Source: Gammaproteobacteria bacterium
Lineage (GTDB): Bacteria > Pseudomonadota > Gammaproteobacteria > UBA6429 > Thiohalophilaceae
Direction: 5' to 3'
Assembly (NCBI GenBank): GCA_026197095.1
Contig: JAPHTF010000125.1
Span: forward strand, 1-32,441
Length of the DNA: 32,441 nt
The translations under genes were made by a program, and so were the position numbers. Of the stretch, positions 18,346 to 25,891 are shown piece after piece (within the stretch, counting starts at the first letter, position 1; every line of letters begins with the position of its first letter). The notes under the pieces were generated by a model. That model had not been told where the DNA came from. It made no database searches and saw only the letters and a list, made by a program, of their open reading frames with translations.

Positions 18346-18936
18346 TTAATTTGATTTCTTAACAAACTGAGTCAGGATAACAATCTGCTGACCATTTACC
18401 TTACCTTCAATGTGTTCAGGATTATCCGGAACGAGTGAAATTTTACGTACAGCCGTTCCTTGTTTTGCGGTGAAGTTTGCCCCTTTTACATTAAGATCTT
18501 TAATCAAGGTAACCGTGTCACCGGCTTCTAATACAGCACCATTACTATCACGATGCTTGATCTCATCGCTCTCACTATCTTCACTTAGGCCATCTCCATT
18601 CGCTTTAGCCCAGGCCAAAGTATCATCATCAAGATAGAGCATATCGAGTAAATCCTGTGGCCAGCCTTCGCTGCTTAAGCGCGTTAGCATACGCCAGGCC
18701 ATAACTTGAACCGCTGGAATCGGACTCCACATACTGTCGTTCAGGCAACGCCAGTGATTGACATCGATCTTTTCTGGTTCATTAATTTGCTCATGACATG
18801 TCGAGCAAATTAAAACAGCTTGATCTATTGTGCCATTAAATTCGGGTGGGATTTCATATACTGACAAATTATCTGTAGCGGAACATAACTCACATTTTGA
18901 TTCACTACGGACATGTAATTCTTTTTCGATGCTCAT
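18346..18936 (-). CDS. PhnA/YjdM family zinc-ribbon protein
   Basis: This 196-residue protein has an N-terminal zinc ribbon (CELC at about 16-19 and CSTC at about 44-47) and a C-terminal PhnA domain (DSNGAVLEAGDTVTLIKDLNVKGA, then KQGTAVRKISLV and IEGKVNGQQIVILTQFVKK). The longer middle part (HWRCLNDSMWSPIPAVQVMAWRML, WPQDLLDMLYLDDDTLAWA) is typical of the 190-residue version. The name comes from the phn region of Escherichia coli, but a role in phosphonate use is not established. It is convergent with the DsbD-like gene. A TATAAT box lies about 30 bases upstream. Confidence 0.9.
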   Translation of the reverse strand: MSIEKELHVRSESKCELCSATDNLSVYEIPPEFNGTIDQAVLICSTCHEQINEPEKIDVNHWRCLNDSMWSPIPAVQVMAWRMLTRLSSEGWPQDLLDMLYLDDDTLAWAKANGDGLSEDSESDEIKHRDSNGAVLEAGDTVTLIKDLNVKGANFTAKQGTAVRKISLVPDNPEHIEGKVNGQQIVILTQFVKKSN

Positions 18937-18966
18937 TGACTTAACTTCTCAAAATTTTAAATACGC

Positions 18967-18972
18967 ATTATA
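18967..18972 (-). promoter_or_regulatory. Probable -10 box of the PhnA-like gene
   Basis: On the minus strand TATAAT is preceded directly by TG and lies about 30 bases before the ATG at 18936. No good -35 box is seen at the expected distance, so a weak promoter relying on the -10 region is likely. Confidence 0.4.
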
Positions 18973-19046
18973 CAATATTTTTTCTTATGGTTTTTATAAA
19001 CTTAAATTGCAAGATGAATTTTAGAGGTAAAGGAAGAAAAATAATG

Positions 19047-19226
19047 GTATCGGAGCCTGAGGTATCCCCACGAAATCTGGCATACCCGGTCATTGCACTT
19101 AATGAACCGCTGAGCGGTTCATTAAGTGCAATGACGTGGTTTTTAATCTTGTATTAACAGATTTTTTACTAAGTTGTTGTTTTTGATCAATTTTATTAAT
19201 TTCGTGGGGATCGCGTAGTATCGGAG
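19047..19226. mobile_element. MITE-like element with nested palindrome
   Basis: Three nested features are directly visible. A 9-base direct repeat GTATCGGAG lies at 19047-19055 and 19218-19226, looking like a target-site duplication. A perfect 13-base inverted repeat ATCCCCACGAAAT lies at 19064-19076 and 19199-19211. At 19089-19135 a perfect 22-base-pair stem closes a TGA loop. No coding potential is present. The gaps of 6-8 bases between direct and inverted repeats are atypical for a clean insertion, so the element could be decayed or the direct repeat fortuitous. The transposase family is not recognised. Confidence 0.45.
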
Positions 19227-19270
19227 GAGTGCTACGAAAAATGTTAACGTAGCACTTGCCTCAATGATAT

Positions 19271-19708
19271 TTAGTGAGTGTAAAATTCTTTCTTGAATTT
19301 AACGGTATGTGTTGCATTTGATCCCACAGGCTGAACATCAATTTTAAAGGTGATGACTTCTTTATGGGTTACCCTGAAGGTCGAAATGTAATAAGTCACA
19401 TCGCCCTCTTTTATTTCATTAAATTGTAAATGTTTTAACTGTGCATTTAGATTGCTGCCTGTTCCTGTGACTTTCGCGTTAGTGCCTTTTCCCTTATGTT
19501 GCACAACAATATTTATCATGCCGCGATCTTTACTGCGCTTAATTTTATAAGCACGAGCAACTTCCGGTAACAATATATCAGTCGGTAGAGCAGTATGATG
19601 GATTACGTAATCTCCAAACTTCGTAATGTTTTCAGCATTACTACTAAACGGCAAACTCAAAAGTATTGCTACACCTAAAAAACGCACGATTAGTCGAGAT
19701 AAAGCCAT
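19271..19708 (-). CDS. DUF4426 secreted protein
   Basis: This 145-residue exported protein of unknown function has a signal peptide (LIVRFLGVAILLSLPFSSNA, cleavage before ENITKFG). The mature part carries the DUF4426 pattern FGDYVIHHTALPTDILLPEVA, AYKIKRSKDRGMINIVV, then alternating beta strands with VTYYISTFRVTH. The longest frame starts 15 codons upstream at 19753, but GGAG lies 8 bases before the ATG at 19708, and only this start puts the signal peptide at the N-terminus. It stands alone on the minus strand, downstream of the dynamin-like gene and separated from it by a terminator. Confidence 0.85.
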   Translation of the reverse strand: MALSRLIVRFLGVAILLSLPFSSNAENITKFGDYVIHHTALPTDILLPEVARAYKIKRSKDRGMINIVVQHKGKGTNAKVTGTGSNLNAQLKHLQFNEIKEGDVTYYISTFRVTHKEVITFKIDVQPVGSNATHTVKFKKEFYTH

Positions 19709-19815
19709 AATAGTTACTCCTTGTAATTGTTGTGATCTAAATATAGACAACAATAGTTGGTTTTACCCAATTGACAGGAATAATAATTTTGATAGTTGTA
19801 GTTTTTATAAGTGAA

Positions 19816-19837
19816 AAGCCCATCAAAAGATGGGCTT
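19816..19837 (-). terminator. Rho-independent terminator after the dynamin-like gene
   Basis: A perfect 9-bp stem (AAGCCCATC / GATGGGCTT) with a four-base loop lies about 30 bases past the stop of the 19866 gene. Read on the minus strand, the stem runs into TTTT, as in an intrinsic terminator. Confidence 0.8.
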
Positions 19838-19865
19838 AAAATACTGCATAATGAAGGGGTATTAT

Positions 19866-21815
19866 TTAGGCGACTTGTGCATTATTCCCATTCGTAATGA
19901 AATCATCGAGAGGTCGATTTAAGGTATCAGACAGCATGTTTAAATCGGCAAGTTGAATATTGAGTGCTTCAGCAGCTGTTTCCAGTTCAGTAATGCGTGT
20001 TTGCAATGTATCGCGAGACTCATTAATTTTACGCAAGCTTTCTAAGCGTTTCTCCATTTGGTTCCGGTGTTCTTTAATTCGCGCAACCAATGGCGCCATA
20101 CCGGCTTTGCCCCATGCTTCAACTTCCTGATGTGCCTGGAAGAAAGTATTACGCGCGTGGCTTACCATTGAAATAAAGAATTTTTTAACAACAAAGGCTT
20201 GCTCGGTTGCCGCCATTTTTGCACTGCTACGATAAGCTTCGGCTTCATTGCTTAAGCGTTCTAAATCACGCCTGTATTTACCCATGCTAAATAATTTAGG
20301 TTTAACATCCGTTAAGCCATGCTCTTGGTTAAATGTGCGGTAAATAGTTTGTAGCAACATATTTACCTTATCAGCTTGTTGCGAGGCAGAAGTGATAGAC
20401 GTGGAAATAATTTTGAAGAAATCTTCCATGCCGCCTTTTAAACCTTTAGTGGTCCAGGTGCCGGTCATGTCTTTACGTGTTTTCGCCATCAAGGCATCAA
20501 GTTCTGTCAAACTTAAAGTTTGCATAAGGTGTTGATGCTGTTCTGTGAATGATTTTTTGTTAGTTTGAAAACTTTCTACACTTTTGTGATAAACAGTTTG
20601 CTCTTCACGTGTTTTCTTCATCAAGTGACCAATAACATCTTCATTCTTGCCACTTAAACCAGCGAGTTCTTTTAACTGTTTATTCGTGTCATTGAGTCGA
20701 GATGAAATTAAATTGCGTGATTCTTCAGCCATACCGCCAATTTCAGCAACTATACTATTACGAACAATTTGTTGTTTTTGCGGCAAAATATCCTGCGCAA
20801 GAATAGATTCTAAAGATAGAATATTGCTTTTAGCCAATAAGTCTGTGTCGTGACGGATCTTTGCAAGTAAACCTTTCTGTGCTGAAACAGGGAATACGTT
20901 TTCTATTCCAACTCCCAGCATTTTAGCTGCAGAGTTACATTGAGTTGTAACACTTGAATTAATGGCATCAGTGCTCTTAAGGTCATCCCATAAGGTATCA
21001 ACTTTGTTGAGGACAATAATGCGCCCATGTTTAGCATCACCGCCCAATGGCTGAACATTCTGATGCCACATATCTAAATCAGATTTGGTGACACCGGTAT
21101 CAGCGGCTAACACAAAAACAACGGCCTGTGCATTAGGTAACATGTTAATGGTTAATTCAGGTTCATTTCCGAGTGCATTTAACCCTGGAGTATCAAGAAT
21201 AGTTAAACCTTCTTTTAATAACGGGTGTGGAAAACTGATTAAAGCATGACGCCACATAGGAATATCAACCATGTTTTCAGATTCGTCATTTCGGTAGTCA
21301 GAAAGCCCCAGTTTTTCTGCTACAGGCAGAGGCACACGTTTCGTTTTCACCACTTCACGAAAGGCCTCCGCCATTTTTTCTGATGAGCTGGTATCAAGAT
21401 CAATTGATGTCCAGTTAATCGGGTTGTGCTTGTGTTCCTGAATACTGGTATCGTCTAAACGGGTTTCAATCGGTAGCAGGCGGATATAACTTTGGTTTGC
21501 TTCAGAATCAAAGAAGAGTTCTGTCGGACACATTGTGGTACGACCTGCTTCTGAAGGAAGTAGCCGTCTATCGTATTCAGAAAAGAAAATGGCATTAATG
21601 AGTTCAGTTTTGCCGCGAGCAAACTCAGCAACAAAAGCAATGGTCAGATGATCAGATTTAAGGGTTTCAATAAGCTCAAAAATACGAATTTCGACTTCTG
21701 CCGAACTCATATTATTGCCATCAAGCCACTTCTGATATTTTTGAATGGCTTCAGTAATATCTGAGCGCCAGCGGCCATAAGCTTGCATTTGATCTGTAAA
21801 ACGGTCAGTTGCCAT
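19866..21815 (-). CDS. Bacterial dynamin-like GTPase
   Basis: This large 649-residue GTPase has a dynamin-type G domain at about 50-330: P-loop AEFARGKT (Lys69, Thr70), a switch region with LLPSEAGRTTMCPTEL, G3 DTPG (208-211) and G4 NKVD (270-273). A long helical part follows (about 340-649) with heptad-like stretches, probably the stalk and membrane-interacting region. The first glycine of the canonical GxxxxGK[ST] loop is replaced by Ala; AEFxRGK is, from memory, normal in this proteobacterial group. Bacterial dynamins remodel or protect membranes, and some act in phage defence or chromosome-linked roles; the role here is unknown. AGGA stands 5 bases before the ATG. Confidence 0.9.
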   Translation of the reverse strand: MATDRFTDQMQAYGRWRSDITEAIQKYQKWLDGNNMSSAEVEIRIFELIETLKSDHLTIAFVAEFARGKTELINAIFFSEYDRRLLPSEAGRTTMCPTELFFDSEANQSYIRLLPIETRLDDTSIQEHKHNPINWTSIDLDTSSSEKMAEAFREVVKTKRVPLPVAEKLGLSDYRNDESENMVDIPMWRHALISFPHPLLKEGLTILDTPGLNALGNEPELTINMLPNAQAVVFVLAADTGVTKSDLDMWHQNVQPLGGDAKHGRIIVLNKVDTLWDDLKSTDAINSSVTTQCNSAAKMLGVGIENVFPVSAQKGLLAKIRHDTDLLAKSNILSLESILAQDILPQKQQIVRNSIVAEIGGMAEESRNLISSRLNDTNKQLKELAGLSGKNEDVIGHLMKKTREEQTVYHKSVESFQTNKKSFTEQHQHLMQTLSLTELDALMAKTRKDMTGTWTTKGLKGGMEDFFKIISTSITSASQQADKVNMLLQTIYRTFNQEHGLTDVKPKLFSMGKYRRDLERLSNEAEAYRSSAKMAATEQAFVVKKFFISMVSHARNTFFQAHQEVEAWGKAGMAPLVARIKEHRNQMEKRLESLRKINESRDTLQTRITELETAAEALNIQLADLNMLSDTLNRPLDDFITNGNNAQVA

Positions 21816-21850
21816 GGTATTCCTAAAAATCTGTAGTTAACATATTGAAT

Positions 21851-21881
21851 ATTATAGTTATTTATTCTTACTTATGCCCAA
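21851..21881 (-). promoter_or_regulatory. Candidate promoter of the dynamin-like gene
   Basis: On the minus strand a perfect TATAAT (21856-21851) is preceded at 19 bases by TTGGGC (21881-21876), about 35 bases before the start codon. The spacer is longer than ideal. The rest of the 260-base gap (21816-22075) shows no gene. Confidence 0.4.
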
Positions 21882-22075
21882 GCAGCACTTTTTACCCAAT
21901 TGAGCTACTTTCTATGCAGCAATATCTTAACAGAAGAGGCTAAGACTAAGAAATATAACGGCAAATTGGAGAATTAATTTAGCTAAATATGGAAAATAGT
22001 CGAAATAAAGTGTGATGCTATTCGCAGTTTAATCGGTATAACAAAGTAAATACATGTTTTTATTGTGTTTATTGA

Positions 22076-22378
22076 TTAATCGTTATTGATTCGGAATGCT
22101 TGAATGAAAACAGGGAGTTTTGCAGGACTAAAGATTTTCACAAGTTTAGTTCGCTGATTTTCCCCTTTTATAAGCTGTACCCTGGAAATGGGCACGGCAA
22201 AGCTTTTAGCTAAGAATTTGAGTAAATGCTTGTTGGCTTTATTGTCTACCGGAAGGGCACTGATACGTATTTTTAGTTTGTTATTATATTCACCCAACAG
22301 CTCATCTTTTTTTGCGTTGGGTTGAACATAAAGATTGAGTAACAGATCTTGATTTTCCCATTTATAAAAAATTGGCAT
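22076..22378 (-). CDS. yggU: YggU/DUF167 family protein
   Basis: This 100-residue DUF167 protein has an uncharacterised molecular function. The hallmarks are LNLYVQPNAKKDELLGEYNNKLKIRISALPVDNKANKHLLKFLAKSF, with the ALPVDNKAN segment as the family's most conserved stretch, then RVQLIKGENQRTKLVKI. It begins 3 bases after the yggT stop and is the last gene of the minus-strand run yggS-proC-yggT-yggU, a widely conserved gammaproteobacterial order. Confidence 0.93.
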   Translation of the reverse strand: MPIFYKWENQDLLLNLYVQPNAKKDELLGEYNNKLKIRISALPVDNKANKHLLKFLAKSFAVPISRVQLIKGENQRTKLVKIFSPAKLPVFIQAFRINND

Positions 22379-22381
22379 GTA

Positions 22382-22981
22382 TTAATTCATAAGCACGCGA
22401 GCTGTCGGGTACATCATTCCCTGTGCCCAATGACCCAGGGGATCCAGAAATAAGAGTTTTACTAGCCATAATCCCACCATCGCCAGCATGGGTGATAAAT
22501 CCATTCCCGACATGGGCGGTAGCAACCTTCTCGCCGGGCGCAATACTGGTTCAGTGATTTGGTGAAGCAAGGTATTAACAGGGTTATATTGGCCAGGATT
22601 AATCCAGCTTAAGAGCGCCATAATAAAGATTGAAATTAAAAACACATAAAAGCCTAATGTAATTAATTCAACAAAAGCATAAAGCGTTAATCCCAGAATG
22701 TCGGGTGTGGGGAAATTACGTAAAACGGTAATGATAAATATTTCTAACATTTGTAAAGCTAACATGACGATGACTGAAGCCATGTCGATGCCTGCAAAAC
22801 CGGGTACAAAGCGGCGCAAATGTTTTAAAACAGGGTTGGTAATTTTTACAAGAAAGCGCGAAACAGGATTATAAAAATCAGCTCTGACCATTTGTAAAAT
22901 GAGTCGCAGCATAATGGCTAAAATGTATAAGCCAAAGATTGTTGAAACTAAAAAAACACCGGCATTGCTAAATGGATTCAT
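22382..22981 (-). CDS. yggT: YggT family integral membrane protein
   Basis: This 199-residue membrane protein has two tandem YGGT repeats. Each has a helix ending in an Arg/Pro-rich signature: FYNPVSRFLVKITNPVLKHLRRFVPGFAGIDMAS in the first, and NPGQYNPVNTLLHQITEPVLRPARRLLPPMSGMDLSPM in the second. The family has been linked to osmotic or potassium homeostasis and, by neighbourhood, to cell division, without a settled function. It lies 24 bases after proC and 3 bases before yggU. Confidence 0.93.
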   Translation of the reverse strand: MNPFSNAGVFLVSTIFGLYILAIMLRLILQMVRADFYNPVSRFLVKITNPVLKHLRRFVPGFAGIDMASVIVMLALQMLEIFIITVLRNFPTPDILGLTLYAFVELITLGFYVFLISIFIMALLSWINPGQYNPVNTLLHQITEPVLRPARRLLPPMSGMDLSPMLAMVGLWLVKLLFLDPLGHWAQGMMYPTARVLMN

Positions 22982-23005
22982 ACTTTTTTCCTGTTACATC
23001 CTGTG

Positions 23006-23821
23006 TTATTTGCCAAGCTCTTTTGCAAGCTGCCCAGCACGATTGTGTGCTGCTTTCATGGCTTTGCTGAAAATATTCACCAGGCCAAGCTCTTCAAATG
23101 TCTTAATCGCTTGTTCAGTTGTACCGCCTGGAGAGGTGACTTTTTTTCTTAATGATGCGGGATCTTCGTCTATTTCCAGGGCGAGTTTAGTTGCACCAAA
23201 GCCTGTCTGAATAGCCAATAAACGGGCGGTATCAGCGGGTAAACCGAGTTCTTCACCGGCTTTTTCCATGGCTTCGAGCACCATGAAAAAATAGGCCGGG
23301 CCACTGCCTGAAAGTGCCGTAACCGCATCAAGTTCAGTTTCAGTTTTTACCCAAACAGCCATGCCGACTGCCCGCAGAATAGACTCTGAAATTTCTTTTT
23401 GTTTTTCACTTACACCACTATTAGCAAATAAACCGCTGGCACCACTTAATACTAAAGAGGGCGTGTTTGGCATTGCGCGAACAATGGCTTTATTTCCACC
23501 TAACCAGTTATTCAGACTTTCACTGGGAATACCGGCAGCAATCGTTATATACAGCGCGGAGTCTTTTGCTTTGAGTGCAGTGGCCACTTCTTTTAGTGCT
23601 TGAGGTTTAACTGAAAATACAATGACATCACAGCTTTCAACAAGCTGCTGATTCTCTGCAAAAGTCTGGATTGAAAAATCGCGTGTTAATGCATTACGTA
23701 TTTCTTCATTTGGATCAGCAGCAAAAAGATGATTACTTTTAATTCCGCTTGAGATTAAGCCACCAATTAAACTGCGTGCCATATTGCCCGCACCAATAAA
23801 TCCAATTTTTTGATTGTTCAT
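23006..23821 (-). CDS. proC: Pyrroline-5-carboxylate reductase
   Basis: ProC makes the last step of proline synthesis, NAD(P)H-dependent reduction of pyrroline-5-carboxylate. The 271 residues match the family. The N-terminal Rossmann motif is IGFIGAGNMARSLIGGL (about 6-22). VKPQAL, MPNTPSLVLSGASGLFAN and the C-terminal signature TALSGSGPAYFFMVLEAM, with LRKKVTSPGGTTEQAI, are all present. It is followed closely by yggT. The ribosome-binding site is weak. Confidence 0.96.
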   Translation of the reverse strand: MNNQKIGFIGAGNMARSLIGGLISSGIKSNHLFAADPNEEIRNALTRDFSIQTFAENQQLVESCDVIVFSVKPQALKEVATALKAKDSALYITIAAGIPSESLNNWLGGNKAIVRAMPNTPSLVLSGASGLFANSGVSEKQKEISESILRAVGMAVWVKTETELDAVTALSGSGPAYFFMVLEAMEKAGEELGLPADTARLLAIQTGFGATKLALEIDEDPASLRKKVTSPGGTTEQAIKTFEELGLVNIFSKAMKAAHNRAGQLAKELGK

Positions 23822-23852
23822 AAATGTAGTCTGCCAAATTATATTTTTAGGT

Positions 23853-23958
23853 TAAGGTACCGGAGTCACGCGTAAATTTATAGTAGTAATGTTAATGTGT
23901 ATAGAAATCTAAATATAAACAAATAAACATTAAACGCTAGGCTGGCTCCGGCACCTGA
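23853..23958. repeat. Imperfect 16-bp inverted repeat between yggS and proC
   Basis: 23853-23868 and 23943-23958 match as reverse complements at 13 of 16 bases (core GGTACCGGAG against CTCCGGCACC), framing about 74 AT-rich bases in the 145-base gap between yggS and proC. It could be a small non-autonomous element or a long hairpin separating the two genes' expression. No coding potential was seen. Confidence 0.4.
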
Positions 23959-23966
23959 AAGTTATC

Positions 23967-24665
23967 TTAGTTTCGCTGACCAAAAATTGCTGTGCCAATT
24001 CTCACCAGTGTAGAACCTTCTGCAATGGCTGCTTCCATATCATTACTCATTCCCATTGATAAAGTATCAAGCTTGATTCCTTGAGAGTGAATTTTATCTT
24101 TTAATTCACGCAATAATCGGAAAGGCTGCCGTTGCTGCTCAAAATCATTTGTAGCAGCGGGTATGGTCATAAGCCCACGTAAATGGAGGTTGGGTAATAA
24201 GTGAATAGATTTTGCCAGCTCAATAGCCTCCGCAAAACTCACGCCCGATTTGCTCGTTTCGTTGCTGCTGTTTACCTGGATACAAACATTGAGGGGTTTT
24301 ATTGTAGGATCGCGTTGTTCATTGAGTCGTTGCGCTATATTTAATCGTTCAATACCGTGTACCCAGTCAAAATTTTCAGCAATTTGACGCGTTTTATTTG
24401 ACTGGATGGGGCCAATAAAGTGCCAGGTAATTGCAGAATCTGAAATAGCAGCTATTTTAGGTAAAGCATCTTGTAGGTAATTCTCGCCAAAATGACACTG
24501 ATGTTCGGCAAAAGCAGCCTCAACATCTTCTATCGGACGGGTTTTGCTTACTGCTAATAGCTGTACAGAACCAGGCTGGCGGCCATATTTTTTCTCAGCG
24601 GCGGCCACCTGGCTTCGTATCGATTTAATGTTTTCTGCAATCGTATTTTTACTTGCGTGATTCAT
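23967..24665 (-). CDS. yggS: YggS/PROSC family pyridoxal-phosphate homeostasis protein
   Basis: This 232-residue single-domain PLP-binding protein has the alanine-racemase-like barrel fold and controls cellular vitamin B6 balance. Visible motifs are LLAVSKTRP, with the PLP lysine in the SKT segment, FGENYLQDALPK, WHFIGPIQSNKTR, VCIQVNSSNETSKSGV, LRGLMTIPA and SMGMSNDMEAAIAEGSTLVRIGTAIFG. It is the first gene of the minus-strand run, divergent from pilT across a 127-base gap, a common gammaproteobacterial arrangement. Confidence 0.96.
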   Translation of the reverse strand: MNHASKNTIAENIKSIRSQVAAAEKKYGRQPGSVQLLAVSKTRPIEDVEAAFAEHQCHFGENYLQDALPKIAAISDSAITWHFIGPIQSNKTRQIAENFDWVHGIERLNIAQRLNEQRDPTIKPLNVCIQVNSSNETSKSGVSFAEAIELAKSIHLLPNLHLRGLMTIPAATNDFEQQRQPFRLLRELKDKIHSQGIKLDTLSMGMSNDMEAAIAEGSTLVRIGTAIFGQRN

Positions 24666-24792
24666 AATGAGATTGTACTTTAGTGGGTAACGCTTAAGAA
24701 ATAATAGTGTCTACCGATATATAAGTTTAATCGATAAAGATGTACATCGGTTTGTAATGACAAAAATAAATAACAAAATATAAAGAGACATC

Positions 24793-25830
24793 ATGGATAT
24801 TACTGAACTACTCGCTTTTAGTGTTAAAAATAATGCTTCAGATTTACATTTATCGGCTGATTTGCCACCGATGATTCGTGTTGATGGTGATATACGCCGA
24901 ATCAATGTACCTGCGTTGGATCATAAGACAGTACATAGTTTGGTCTATGACATTATGAATGATAAACAGCGTAAGGATTTTGAAGAATTCCTGGAAACGG
25001 ATTTCTCATTTGAAATCCCGGATTTGGCGCGTTTTCGTGTTAACGCCTTTAATCACAATCGGGGTGCGGGTGCGGTATTCAGGACGATCCCATCAAAAAT
25101 TCTTACCCTTGAGCAGCTTAATGCGCCCAATGTATTTAAAGAAATTGCCGATACCCCACGGGGCATTGTATTGGTGACAGGCCCTACCGGCTCGGGTAAA
25201 TCAACAACCCTGGCAGGCATGGTTGATTATAAAAATGATTCTGAATATGGTCATATTTTAACCATTGAAGATCCAATTGAATTCGTACACGAAAGTAAAA
25301 AGTGTCTAGTGAATCAACGTGAAGTTCATCGTGATACGTTAGGATTCAGTGAAGCTTTACGTTCAGCGCTGCGTGAAGATCCCGATATCATTCTCGTTGG
25401 TGAAATGCGTGATCTTGAAACCATCCGATTAGCATTAAGTGCGGCGGAAACGGGTCACTTGGTTTTTGGTACGTTGCATACAACCTCTGCAGCAAAAACC
25501 ATTGACCGGATTATCGATGTATTCCCGGCCGCGGAAAAAGGTATGGTGCGTTCGATGTTATCAGAATCACTACGTGCGGTTATTGCACAAACACTACTGA
25601 AGAAAATTGGTGGTGGTCGGGTTGCGGCACATGAAATTATGATCGGCACACCGGCGATTCGTAACCTTATTCGTGAAGATAAAGTTGCGCAAATGTACTC
25701 CGCGATACAAACGGGTCAGGGTATTGGTATGCAGACCTTAGATCAATGCTTGCAGGACCTGGTAGCAAAAGGTGTGGTGAGCAAACAAGACGCAAAACAA
25801 AAAGCGCAGAATAAAGATTCATTCAATTAA
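24793..25830 (+). CDS. pilT: Type IV pilus retraction ATPase PilT
   Basis: PilT is the hexameric cytoplasmic motor that depolymerises type IV pili, driving twitching motility and DNA uptake. The 345 residues show the N-terminal PAS-like domain (ASDLHLSADLPPMIRVDGDI), Walker A GPTGSGKST (130-138), the Asp box with IEDPIEFVHE, Walker B DPDIILVGEMRD, the His box TGHLVFGTLHTTSA and the retraction signature AIRNLIRE near the C-terminus. The latter is diagnostic for PilT against PilB. pilU follows after 61 bases. Confidence 0.97.
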   Translation: MDITELLAFSVKNNASDLHLSADLPPMIRVDGDIRRINVPALDHKTVHSLVYDIMNDKQRKDFEEFLETDFSFEIPDLARFRVNAFNHNRGAGAVFRTIPSKILTLEQLNAPNVFKEIADTPRGIVLVTGPTGSGKSTTLAGMVDYKNDSEYGHILTIEDPIEFVHESKKCLVNQREVHRDTLGFSEALRSALREDPDIILVGEMRDLETIRLALSAAETGHLVFGTLHTTSAAKTIDRIIDVFPAAEKGMVRSMLSESLRAVIAQTLLKKIGGGRVAAHEIMIGTPAIRNLIREDKVAQMYSAIQTGQGIGMQTLDQCLQDLVAKGVVSKQDAKQKAQNKDSFN

Positions 25831-25891
25831 GTTGAACAAATTATTTAACGATTTCTTAAATTCAGTTTTAAGTATACAGAAGGTTTAGTTT

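Larger units (their letters stand above)
18937..19270. other. Gene-free stretch upstream of the PhnA-like gene
   Basis: No reading frame of note lies in these 334 bases. The left end holds the promoter of the PhnA-like gene. The middle is a palindromic, MITE-like structure at 19047-19226. The right end has a 9-bp stem (AGTGCTACG 19228-19236, CGTAGCACT 19248-19256) just past the stop of the minus-strand DUF4426 gene. That hairpin could mark the gene's mRNA 3' end, but no T run follows it. Confidence 0.6.

Noticed and set aside
21884-21912. tRNA D-arm-like sequence (minus strand AGCTCAATTGGGTA)
   Set aside because: The matching D-stem partner is absent, and no anticodon arm, T-arm GTTCRA or acceptor pairing can be found nearby.
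24713-24751. Short inverted repeat ACCGAT/ATCGGT upstream of pilT
   Set aside because: Six-base arms 27 bases apart in AT-rich DNA are within chance expectation.
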